Positions 1 to 6,500 of a stretch of DNA of 6,596 bases are shown one piece after another (within the stretch, counting starts at the first letter, position 1; each line of letters opens with the position of its first letter). The notes under the pieces were generated by a model. It was not told the origin of the DNA, did not search any database, and worked only from the letters and a program-made list of their open reading frames with translations. Location of the stretch: positions 1 through 6,596 of the forward strand of contig CATPAX010000113.1 in assembly GCA_955652215.1 (NCBI GenBank), read 5' to 3'. A program made the translations under genes and the position numbers. Source of the DNA: an uncultured Solirubrobacteraceae bacterium. Its GTDB lineage: Bacteria; Actinomycetota; Thermoleophilia; Solirubrobacterales; Solirubrobacteraceae.

Positions 1-661
1 GCAGGTAATCGAGCTCACCCCACTCGACGTCCTCGAGGAACTGCTGGAGGGCCTTATGCAGCATCGGCCCGCGCCCCACGACAGCCGCATCCTCCTCCAC
101 GAAGAAGCCGCTCGACATCACCGGGATCCCGTCGTAGGCCGGAAGCGGCACGATCTTCCGGTCGGCGTTGACCTTCGGGCGCTGGGCTCCGACCCCGAGC
201 ATGCGAGGCTGCGAATAGCCCCACACATCCGCATCGAGCACTCCGACCGTGTTGCCCTCGACGACCAGCGCGGCCGCAAGGTTCGCCGTCACGCTCGACT
301 TACCTACGCCGCCCTTCCCCGACCCGATGCAGATCACGTTCCGCACCTGTGCCAGAGCTCCCTCGGGCAGCGAGGAGCGGCCGAGCTTGCCTCCGAGGGC
401 TGCTTTCTCCGAGTCGGAGAGGACATCGAAGCTGACGTTGACCGCGGCGACCCCATCGAGGTCGCGAACCGCGTTGGCGACTCCGGTCTGGAAATGACCG
501 CGGATCGGGCATCCCGGGGTGGTGAGGGAGACCATCACGTCGACGACGCCGTTCTCGTGAATCTCGACTGCCCGGACCATCTCAAGCTCGACGATGTCTC
601 GCCGGAGCTCCGGATCGATCACCGCGCGAAGCGCGTCCATTATCTGATCGCGAGTGGGCAT
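1..661 (-). CDS. mrp: Mrp/ApbC (NBP35-type) iron-sulfur cluster carrier ATPase, partial
   Basis: This is the first 220 residues of a P-loop ATPase that carries and delivers iron-sulfur clusters to apoproteins in the cytoplasm (family knowledge). Residues 1-85 form a MIP18/DUF59 domain, including the conserved TTPGCP segment with Cys51. Residues 108-123 hold the deviant Walker A motif GSGKGGVGKSS, with signature Lys116 and P-loop Lys121. Further family hallmarks are DADVWGYSQPRMLG at 143-156 and RGPMLHKALQQFLEDVEWG at 197-215. The chosen ATG at 661-659 gives the usual family start, a few residues ahead of the DUF59 helix. No good Shine-Dalgarno precedes it, but a TACAAT element ends six bases upstream, so a leaderless start is likely. 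The CxxC cluster-binding motif expected near the C-terminus lies beyond the left edge. The deviant Walker A is shared with MinD/ParA, but the DUF59 fusion and the RGPM segment make Mrp the clear choice. Confidence 0.95.
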   Translation of the reverse strand, partial: MPTRDQIMDALRAVIDPELRRDIVELEMVRAVEIHENGVVDVMVSLTTPGCPIRGHFQTGVANAVRDLDGVAAVNVSFDVLSDSEKAALGGKLGRSSLPEGALAQVRNVICIGSGKGGVGKSSVTANLAAALVVEGNTVGVLDADVWGYSQPRMLGVGAQRPKVNADRKIVPLPAYDGIPVMSSGFFVEEDAAVVGRGPMLHKALQQFLEDVEWGELDYL

Positions 662-667
662 CGCTTC

Positions 668-673
668 ATTGTA
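668..673 (-). promoter_or_regulatory. Putative -10 element of a leaderless mrp promoter
   Basis: On the minus strand TACAAT matches the TATAAT consensus at five of six positions. Six bases (GAAGCG) separate it from the mrp ATG, so transcription would begin at or next to the start codon. No recognisable -35 hexamer lies 16-18 bases upstream, which is common in GC-rich actinobacteria. The call rests on the hexamer and spacing only. Confidence 0.5.
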
Positions 674-703
674 GGCAGGCCGCGATCCGCCCTTGCAGAC
701 CAA

Positions 704-731
704 CCGGGGCGACACTTTCGTGACGCCCCGG
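704..731 (-). terminator. Hairpin with GAAA loop between the coiled-coil gene and mrp
   Basis: A 12-position stem (704-715 with 720-731) has one mismatch, 712 with 723. Read as minus-strand RNA the loop is GAAA closed by C-G, a GNRA tetraloop, whereas on the plus strand it would be UUUC. It lies 105 bases past the stop of the upstream minus-strand gene and upstream of the mrp -10 element, so it fits a transcript 3' end. No T-tract follows, so intrinsic termination is uncertain. Rho-dependent ending or an RNA-stabilising 3' stem are alternatives. Confidence 0.35.
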
Positions 732-756
732 CGGTTGAGGGAGGAGATGGTGCTGC

Positions 757-784
757 GTTCACCGGCGGTATGAGGCCGGCGAAC
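757..784 (-). terminator. Ten-base-pair hairpin downstream of the coiled-coil gene
   Basis: Arms 757-766 and 775-784 enclose an eight-base loop. As minus-strand RNA all ten positions pair, one of them as G-U (780 with 761). As plus-strand RNA the same position is an A-C mismatch. The structure therefore suits a minus-strand transcript, and it lies about 50 bases beyond the stop at 837. It lacks a following T-tract. It may be a 3'-end stem or half of a two-hairpin terminator region together with the stem at 704-731. Confidence 0.35.
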
Positions 785-836
785 CTGTCCCGCTGCCGGC
801 GTTCTCCTCGCTCGCCGCGCGGGGGAAGTCGTTAGC

Positions 837-1448
837 TCAGCGAACCGGGATCCGACCGTGAGCGTTGCCGACGAGCTTGCCGACCCGTTGGGACTGCTTC
901 TCGAGGTCGCGGCGAACCGCGCGCACCTCGCGCTCCAAGCGGCTGGTCCGCTCGCGGACCGCTCGCTCGAGCCGCGACCGGCGATCGCGCAGATCGCGCT
1001 CGATCCGCGTCCGGGTCTCACCCATCTGATTCTCGACACTCGTACGGGCGGTGGCACCGCGCCGCTCGTAGCGCCGGAGCTCGCGGCCCAGAGCGCCGGG
1101 ATTCCGGTACCTGCTCGAAAAGACCTTGACGGTCGAGATCAGGCTGTCGCGCGCGGCCAGACCAGCTCCGACCTGGACGAGGAGCGCTCGCGCGGCCAGG
1201 TTCTGTACCTGGGCGACCGGAGTCAGCGGTTGGGTCGAATTGGCACTGGTCGTGCTCGCCCTTGATGCCTTGCTCGCGGTGCTGCGCGATCCAGATGTGC
1301 GGGATGTCTGGCTCGCAGAGGGGCGGGATGCCTTGCTCGCCGCGCTGCCAGAGCCGGAGGTGCGAGAAGCCTTGCTTGCCGTGGTGCGTGGCTCGGTCAT
1401 CTTGGTGCTGGCGCGCCGAGATGTGTCGGGTGTGCGGTTAGTGGCCAT
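837..1448 (-). CDS. Basic coiled-coil protein with a repeated disordered tail (phasin/HBHA-like, function unknown)
   Basis: This 203-residue protein is not confidently assigned to a family. Residues 1-72 are Ser/Ala/Thr/Arg/Lys-rich and almost certainly disordered, and include two tandem 21-residue repeats (21-41 and 42-62) with ASKAS recurring at 24-28, 37-41 and 58-62. Residues 75-115 look helical, including the segment ARALLVQVGAGLAARDSLIS. Residues 137-191 are five 11-residue units with hydrophobic positions V138, I149, L160, L171, L182 and M142, L153, V164, V175, very rich in Arg and Glu. There is no signal peptide or membrane span. From memory the layout resembles phasins and mycobacterial heparin-binding hemagglutinin, so a granule-, lipid- or DNA-associated role is possible; this is inference. 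The ATG at 1448 is preferred because GGAGAG precedes it by ten bases. An in-frame ATG at 1529 would add 27 residues but has no ribosome site. A separate promoter upstream suggests independent expression. Confidence 0.8.
   Translation of the reverse strand: MATNRTPDTSRRASTKMTEPRTTASKASRTSGSGSAASKASRPSASQTSRTSGSRSTASKASRASTTSANSTQPLTPVAQVQNLAARALLVQVGAGLAARDSLISTVKVFSSRYRNPGALGRELRRYERRGATARTSVENQMGETRTRIERDLRDRRSRLERAVRERTSRLEREVRAVRRDLEKQSQRVGKLVGNAHGRIPVR
876..1040 (-). repeat. Five coding 11-residue (hendecad) coiled-coil repeats
   Basis: Codons 137-191 of the coiled-coil gene encode five consecutive 11-residue units. The middle three begin RIERDLRDRRS, RLERAVRERTS and RLEREVRAVRR. A hydrophobic residue recurs at position 2 of every unit and at position 6 of the first four. 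The spacing is strictly 11 without gaps, which is the signature of a hendecad coiled coil or long amphipathic helix and not a heptad leucine zipper. Confidence 0.75.
1264..1389 (-). repeat. Tandem 63-bp duplication encoding a 21-residue basic repeat
   Basis: Two adjacent 63-base units (1264-1326 and 1327-1389) align without gaps, with about 47 of 63 bases identical by hand count. Both begin with the same 14 bases on the plus strand. They encode two 21-residue units of the protein tail that match at about 15 positions and share SRTSGS and ASKAS. The period is a multiple of three, so the frame is kept. A third, partial copy (R-A-S) follows in the protein. Confidence 0.8.
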
Positions 1449-1458
1449 TCCTTGCTTT

Positions 1459-1464
1459 CTCTCC
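1459..1464 (-). promoter_or_regulatory. Ribosome binding site of the coiled-coil gene
   Basis: GGAGAG on the minus strand lies ten bases before the ATG at 1448. It supports this start over the in-frame ATG at 1529 and the further-upstream GTG and TTG codons, none of which has a comparable site. An AAGGA directly abutting the ATG is too close to serve. Confidence 0.55.
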
Positions 1465-1484
1465 GTGAAGCCCGGGACAGGGCC

Positions 1485-1499
1485 TCGATTCTCAATCGA
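1485..1499 (-). other. Small perfect hairpin in the 5' leader of the coiled-coil gene
   Basis: TCGATT and AATCGA pair perfectly around a three-base loop. It lies about 36 bases upstream of the coiled-coil start codon, inside the leader predicted from the promoter at 1546-1574. It is AT-richer than its surroundings. It may be a small leader stem or a 15-base protein-binding dyad; nothing in the sequence decides between them. Confidence 0.4.
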
Positions 1500-1512
1500 A
1501 CGTGTGTTGGGC

Positions 1513-1525
1513 TCGACCTGGTCGA
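1513..1525. promoter_or_regulatory. Operator-like palindrome TCGACC-N-GGTCGA
   Basis: This perfect inverted repeat of six-base arms around one central base lies about 20 bases past the predicted -10 element of the coiled-coil gene promoter. The one-base centre makes an RNA hairpin with all pairs impossible, so a dimeric DNA-binding protein is the better reading. Such short dyads also arise by chance in GC-rich DNA, so confidence is low. Confidence 0.3.
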
Positions 1526-1545
1526 ACATGTGTTTGTAACCCACG

Positions 1546-1574
1546 AGTCTAGCCGCGTTACACCACGTCGACAA
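1546..1574 (-). promoter_or_regulatory. Sigma70-like promoter for the coiled-coil gene
   Basis: On the minus strand TTGTCG (1574-1569) and TAGACT (1551-1546) are separated by exactly 17 bases. The -10 hexamer fits TANNNT and the -35 keeps the TTG core. It lies in the gap after the metallopeptidase stop and would start transcription near 1539, giving a leader of roughly 90 bases. This supports treating the coiled-coil gene as a transcription unit of its own. Confidence 0.5.
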
Positions 1575-1602
1575 CTTCCGACCCGTTGGCTCTCGCGGTC
1601 GC

Positions 1603-1663
1603 TCAGGCCGGGTACGCCGGTCGGGCCGGCACCCTCTCGCCGTCGGTCAGGCCGGCACGCCGG
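1603..1663. repeat. Imperfect GC-rich short repeats around the metallopeptidase stop codon
   Basis: Three related copies occur: TCAGGCCGGGTACGCCGG at 1603-1620, a shorter TCGGGCCGGCACC at 1621-1633, and TCAGGCCGGCACGCCGG at 1647-1663. The last copy contains the metallopeptidase stop codon (TCA at 1647-1649 on the plus strand) and its final Gly-Val-Pro-Ala codons. The pattern looks like local duplication of the gene's 3' end into the spacer. Confidence 0.5.
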
Positions 1664-2726
1664 GGCCCCCGGCACCGTCACCGTCCGCCAGCGCGGGCAA
1701 TGTCCGCGCGATCCAGGCGGCCGAGTCCCGAAGCTCCTCGAGCGTCGGCAGCGCCTCTGGCCCGGAGAAGACGTGATGAAGCGCAGCCACCCCGCGCTCG
1801 GCAACGACTGCGTCGCAGAACTTCTTTCCCTGCTCGTACTGGCGGAGCTTCAGGTCAAGGCCGAGCAGTCTCGCCATCAAGCGCGACAGTCCGGATTGAG
1901 AGCGCCGGCGGCGATCGAGCGCGTCGCGCAGCTCCGGGAGCGACGGGATCAAGTCGGGCGCCACAGCATCCATCACATGCTCCGCGTGGCCCTCGATCAC
2001 AGCCATTACGGCCTGGATTCGGTCGAGCGTGGCGCGCTCGGCATGGGTCGTGACGATCGTGATCAGGTCGCCCTCCCGGAGCGACTTCATCACGTTGCGA
2101 ATCTCGTCGCCCGTCGGGATACGGACACGCCGCGGAGCCTCGAAGCGCAGCTCGGCGCTGCGCAGGAGCTCCCGTACGAGGGCGGCAAGGTAGGAATGCA
2201 GCCACGGGACGCCCGCGAACTGGATCGCATGGGTCACCTCGTGAAGGGCGACCCACGTCATGAACTCCTGCTCTTCGGCGCCAAACGCCTGGACCGCCTG
2301 ACCGAGGTTCGGCATCACGAACAGCAGTCGTGGGGGGAGGTCCTCGACCGCCTCATCGAGCAGCACGAGCTCGTATTGCCCGAGGACTCGCTGTCCGAGA
2401 TAACCAAGGACGACGCCCACTTCAGTGCTCAGCACGAAGCCGGCGCCGATCTGGATCGCGGGTCGCAGGGGGCCGAAGCTCTTCCCGCTGCTCTCCAGCA
2501 CTGGATCGAGGAGCAATCGCATCGAAACAATGTTGCTCTTGACCCACTCCTGGCGACTGATCCCTTCCGGATCCGGCAGCGGCGACGAGGGGGTCAGCCC
2601 CGTATACGCGGTCACTCGGGCTTCCGACTCTCCGGCCAGGCTCCGCAGGTCAGTTTCGGGCGGCGGCGCATCCCCCGTGCCCGCGACGAAGGTCGCGATC
2701 CGCTCAGCGATGATCCAGTCGATCAC
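1647..2726 (-). CDS. DUF2342 (zincin_2) family zinc metallopeptidase
   Basis: This 359-residue protein carries the zinc-protease motif HEVTHAIQF at 162-170, with His162, His166 and catalytic Glu163. A downstream VIEGHAEHVMD segment at 243-253 offers Glu245 as the likely third zinc ligand. The arrangement matches the actinobacterial DUF2342/zincin_2 family, sometimes labelled as associated with coenzyme F420 biosynthesis; its substrate is unknown to me. A family-typical N-terminal stretch (1-15, Asp3-Trp4) precedes a low-complexity linker. Residues 87-118 are mildly hydrophobic but no convincing signal peptide or membrane anchor is visible, so it is probably cytoplasmic. Translation starts at GTG (2726-2724), which overlaps the TGA of the upstream phosphatase as GTGA; GAGG sits about eight bases before it. 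The two genes are therefore coupled. The last ten residues are Gly/Pro/Ala-rich and lie in a repeated GC-rich patch. No F420 gene is visible in the window. Confidence 0.88.
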   Translation of the reverse strand: MIDWIIAERIATFVAGTGDAPPPETDLRSLAGESEARVTAYTGLTPSSPLPDPEGISRQEWVKSNIVSMRLLLDPVLESSGKSFGPLRPAIQIGAGFVLSTEVGVVLGYLGQRVLGQYELVLLDEAVEDLPPRLLFVMPNLGQAVQAFGAEEQEFMTWVALHEVTHAIQFAGVPWLHSYLAALVRELLRSAELRFEAPRRVRIPTGDEIRNVMKSLREGDLITIVTTHAERATLDRIQAVMAVIEGHAEHVMDAVAPDLIPSLPELRDALDRRRRSQSGLSRLMARLLGLDLKLRQYEQGKKFCDAVVAERGVAALHHVFSGPEALPTLEELRDSAAWIARTLPALADGDGAGGPGVPA

Positions 2727-3568
2727 GCCGGGATCCTCGCGAGCTGCTCGAGCGTTTCGGCGCTCCGGGCGGCGATGACGGGCGAGCTCGGCTCTGCGTC
2801 GAGCGGCGCCGCAAGCGGATCCGCACAGCTTGGGAAGTCAACGAAGCCGCCCGCCTCCCGGACGATGAGCTGGCCTGCGGCAGCATCTACCCCGCGAGCG
2901 CGACGAAGCGAAACCATTCCGTCGAATCTAGCCGCAGCAACTTGGCACAACGACGAGGCGATCGTCCCCAGCGCACGGAGCCGGTGCGCTGAGTCGACCA
3001 GGGCATCGATCGAAGCCGCCACCCACCGCGGATCAGCAGACTCGATTCCCAGCACCTCGAGCCGGCCATCACGTCCCCGGCGCTCCTCGAGCGAGGGATC
3101 GAGCGGCGCGCCGTCGAGCCATGCTCCCTCGCCTCGCCGAGCCCACCATTCCTCGCCGGGGCCGAAATCGTAGACATACGCAAACGCCACGTCAGCCATC
3201 GTCTCCCCGTCCGCCACCGCGATCGAAAGGGCATGGTGCGGGATGCCTCGCTTGGCGTTCAGCGAACCGTCGATCGGGTCGATGATCACCCGCACAGCGG
3301 GATCTCCGTAGTCGATCTCGCCCCGCTCCTCGGAGAGCGCAACGAATCTGTATCCCTCGCCACGCAGCCGCTCGAGCTCAGTCGTCACGAGCTTCTCGGC
3401 GCTACGGTCGATCACCAGCGTTCGGTCCCCGCCGCTTCCGCGAGTACCCGTCTCGACCGCCCGCTGCTCAGTGCTCGGCGTCTGCGCAAGCATCCGCGAG
3501 AGACCCTCTGCCGCTCGGCGGCAGAGTGAGAGCCAGTCCGCTTCGAGCGCCGAGCGAGTGGAGGTCAT
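2723..3568 (-). CDS. Inositol monophosphatase family phosphatase
   Basis: This 281-residue protein belongs to the metal-dependent phosphatase superfamily of IMPase, HisN, FBPase and CysQ. The metal-binding residues are visible: ALSEERGE at 77-84 (Glu80, Glu81), IIDPIDGSLNAKRG at 95-108 (Asp97, Asp100) and GVDAAAGQLIVREAGG at 226-241 (Asp228). In the last motif the usual Trp before Asp is Val, and DPIDGS replaces the commoner DPLDGT, so the substrate may differ from inositol phosphate. Gly-rich and acidic positions otherwise follow the family, and full family length is reached. Candidate substrates are inositol-1-phosphate, histidinol phosphate or a sugar bisphosphate; the sequence does not decide. 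The ATG at 3568 is preceded by AGG six bases away. The gene's stop overlaps the metallopeptidase GTG, so both form one transcription unit. Only 20 bases separate its start from the divergent helicase start. Confidence 0.9.
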   Translation of the reverse strand: MTSTRSALEADWLSLCRRAAEGLSRMLAQTPSTEQRAVETGTRGSGGDRTLVIDRSAEKLVTTELERLRGEGYRFVALSEERGEIDYGDPAVRVIIDPIDGSLNAKRGIPHHALSIAVADGETMADVAFAYVYDFGPGEEWWARRGEGAWLDGAPLDPSLEERRGRDGRLEVLGIESADPRWVAASIDALVDSAHRLRALGTIASSLCQVAAARFDGMVSLRRARGVDAAAGQLIVREAGGFVDFPSCADPLAAPLDAEPSSPVIAARSAETLEQLARIPA

Positions 3569-3576
3569 GCCGGACC

Positions 3577-3582
3577 TATCCT
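3577..3582 (+). promoter_or_regulatory. Putative -10 element of a leaderless helicase-nuclease promoter
   Basis: TATCCT fits TANNNT and is separated by six bases (GTCAGA) from the GTG at 3589. The spacing equals that between TACAAT and the mrp ATG. There is no Shine-Dalgarno before the GTG, which agrees with a leaderless transcript. No clear -35 is seen; its position would fall inside the phosphatase 5' coding end. Confidence 0.4.
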
Positions 3583-3588
3583 GTCAGA

Positions 3589-6500
3589 GTGGGTCCAGAG
3601 CCAGAATCCGTTCGCGAGCAGATGCTCGCTTCGGAGTGGACCTCCGACGGCGCACTGGTACAGGACGGCGCGCCGATCTCTCATGTTCGACTACTTCCCG
3701 CTCAGCGAGAAGCAGTCACTCACCCCGGACCCAAGCTGCTCGTACTGGGCGCCGCGGGGACCGGGAAAACCCGGGCGCTCGAGGCGCGTTTTCGCTGGCT
3801 CGTGGAGCACGGCTCCGCGCCGGAGCGGATTGCGCTGCTGGCTCCGTCACGCCCGCGCGCTGAGCTGCTGCGAGTGCGGATCGAGACGAGCCTCGAGCGC
3901 GCCTATGAAGAGCTTTTCATCCTGACGCCGCTCGAACTCGCCAGCTTGGTGGTCAGTGCCGGCAGCACTGGACTCGAGACGCCAGAGTCGCTCCTGGAGG
4001 CAGGAGACCGACTCGCGATGCTGAGTGAGCGGATCGACGAGCTATCGCTCGAGCGACATGATTTCGGCGGTAGAGCGAACGCCCTGCTCGGCGGCTTCAT
4101 CCGGCGGATCGATCGGCTCAAGGCCGAGCTTATTGGCGCGGATGCCTACGTCCGGTGGGCCGCGCGACTGATCGATCTCGGCGCCGATCCATCCGAGGCC
4201 GGCCTCGAGCGCGAGTTTGCCGAGGTCTACAAGACACACGAGCGGATGCTCACCGAGGCAGGCGCCCGGGACGCCGGTGATGTGATCATGGACGCGCTCA
4301 GGCTCGTGCGAGGGCAACCTCGGCTCTCCAGCCGCTTCGAGCACATCCTGATCGACGATGCCCAGGAGCTCGACCTCGCGCCCGCGACGCTCGTCCGCGA
4401 GCTGGCGGGCGCAGGCCTCACCGCTGCGGGGGACCCCCTCCAGGCCTTGCGGCGCTTCCGCGGAGCCGGGGGTGCAACCCTGCGTAGGTTCGAGGGTGGT
4501 GGCGCGCGGGTCGTCAAGCTGGACCGCAGCGTCCGCTGCTCGGATCGCGTTGTGCGGGCGGCGTGCTCGCTCGTCGGCATCGCGTGCGAGTCATCCGGCG
4601 CCGGTGGAGAGGTGGCGTTCTGGCGGTGCGCCAACGAGCGGGCCCAGGCACAGTCGGTGGCCGCCGATATCGAGCGCCTGATTGCCAACGATGGCCTCGA
4701 GCCAGGACGGATCGCCGTGATCGTCCCCGATGTCACGCGTGAAGGGCAGGCCGTCGGCGTGGCGCTCGAAGAGCGTGCAGTTCCCCACCGCGTGCTTGGC
4801 GAGGCGGCGTTCTTCCGCCGCGCCGAGATCCGGGACGTGCTGGCCTGGCTGCGGCTCCTGACCGACGCGTCGGACGCTGCAGCAGTAGTCCGCGCGTTGG
4901 CCCGCCCACCGATCGAGCTGCGCTCGGTCGACATCGCCCGCTGCACGCAGATCGCTCGCCGTCGCAAGCTTGACATGGTCGCGGCGCTGGCTGCAGCGAC
5001 CGAATCGCCCCAGGTCCCTCCGGAGGCGCGGGAGCGCATCCGTGTATTCCTGAAGCTGTCCCGCGCTGGTGTCAGCACTATCGACACCACCCGCCCCGAT
5101 CTGTACGTCCATCGCCTGATCGACATGCTCGGGCTACGACGCCAGCAGGTGTTCGCCGCCCAGGCTGATGTGGTGGAGCGGCTGCGTGCGCTTGCCCACC
5201 TGGGCGAGCTCGCATCGGCGTATGTGCGCAGATCGCCGAACGCGACTGCCCGTGAGTTCGCTCGCCAGCTCGCAGCGGTCGCCGATTTCGGGCTACGCGA
5301 GCAGGAGGAGCCTGACCTCTCGGGCGCGCGAGCGGTGCAGGTGCTGCCGTTCGAGGCCGCTGGAGCCCTCGAGGTCGATCAGGTCTATGTCCTTGGGTTG
5401 CACGCCCGCACCTCAATGCCCGTCCAGGAGCCGATTCCGGATCCCCTGCTGCACGAGGAGTTAGCCGCGGACGCCGACCTAGTGCGCGCGGAGCGTCTCA
5501 GCCAGGCGCTGTATGTCGCGATCAGCCGGGCCCGTGAGCGAGCGGTGCTCTGCTACCCAAGCGGTGGCGAGCGCGGGACTAAGATCGCTCCGTCGCCGCT
5601 CCTCGTGCGCGCAATGGAGGCGGTGCAGGGCGAGTGGGGGGACAAGCAGGAGGAGCTGTTCGGTCCCGCGGAAACGCTTCACTCGACCTATCGCCTGGTC
5701 CGCGACGAGCTGCTCGAGGGGACCATGCGGGCCGGGGGCCGGCTTGGGGAGCTCCGATTCGACACGGATCTCGACGTATCGCACGCGGTCGTCCGCTACC
5801 TCGAGCTGCTGAAGCTTGCGGCGCTGATCGCGCGACCGGACGGACAGAGCGTGGCTGAGGGGCTCCGGGACGTCAATGCCCGCATCCTCCAAGCCGTAAC
5901 GGCCGAGCAGCGGGACATATTCCTTACCTCGACGCTCGACGACTACCTGCTTGATGCCGAGCGTGATGCCCGCCGCAGGCTGCAGGCGCTGGCCGCGCGC
6001 GACGAGCCGTCGCTGGAACAGTTTCTGCCCAGGCGCGGGGAAGGTGTCGTCCTATCCGCCTCGGATATCGACACCTACCGGACCTGCCCGCTCAAGTACA
6101 AGTTCGCGAGGGTCTTCCGCATTCCGCAGGAGCCGACGGTTCACCAGCGCTTCGGGATCCTCCTGCACCAGGTGCTCGAGCGTTATCACGCTGGCGAGCA
6201 ACCGGCGGGCAAGCTTCCCGAGCTGCTCGGGCTCCTAGAGACTGGCTGGCGTCGCGGCGGCTTCGGCGACTCAGAGGAGGAGCGCCAGCTGCGCGGCAAG
6301 GCTGCGGCGGCGTTGACTCGCTACCACGAGCGCTTCCAGTTTGAGGCGGCCGAGCCGCTGTGGTTCGAGCGGGCGTTCAGCTTCAAGCTCGGCCCCCATG
6401 TACTGCGGGGGCGAGTGGACCGTGTCGATCGCCTCCCTGGAGGCGAGTATGAGCTGATTGACTATAAGACCGGGCGCCCGAAGAGCAGTGCGCAGCTGGC

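Noticed and set aside
56..835. A 259-codon open frame on the plus strand across mrp and the following gap.
   Set aside because: It is antisense to the P-loop and DUF59 codons of mrp, and its product shows no recognisable domain.
825..875. GTTAGCTCAG at 831-840 resembles the D-arm start of a tRNA gene.
   Set aside because: No D stem of normal loop size, anticodon arm or T-arm (GTTCRA) follows at tRNA spacing, and the stretch is the 3' end of the coiled-coil gene with its stop codon.
1449..1574. Extending the coiled-coil protein upstream to TTG 1574, GTG 1544 or ATG 1529.
   Set aside because: The extra codons lose the strong third-position GC bias, have no ribosome site, and overlap the promoter hexamers and leader dyads. 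ATG 1529 remains a weak alternative.
1659..1673. Seven-base GC palindrome with a single central base near the metallopeptidase stop, considered as a terminator.
   Set aside because: The one-base centre gives a strained short stem, it lies within coding sequence ahead of the stop, and no T-tract follows.
1452..3173. A 573-codon open frame on the plus strand antisense to the metallopeptidase and phosphatase.
   Set aside because: It runs across two recognisable minus-strand genes with intact active-site motifs. Its translation is low-complexity, His/Arg/Ser-rich and without any family motif. Long antisense frames are expected in GC-rich DNA.
4227..5126. A 299-codon minus-strand open frame inside the helicase region.
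   Set aside because: The plus frame encodes ordered helicase motifs on both sides of and within this stretch; the antisense product is Arg/Ser-rich without motifs.
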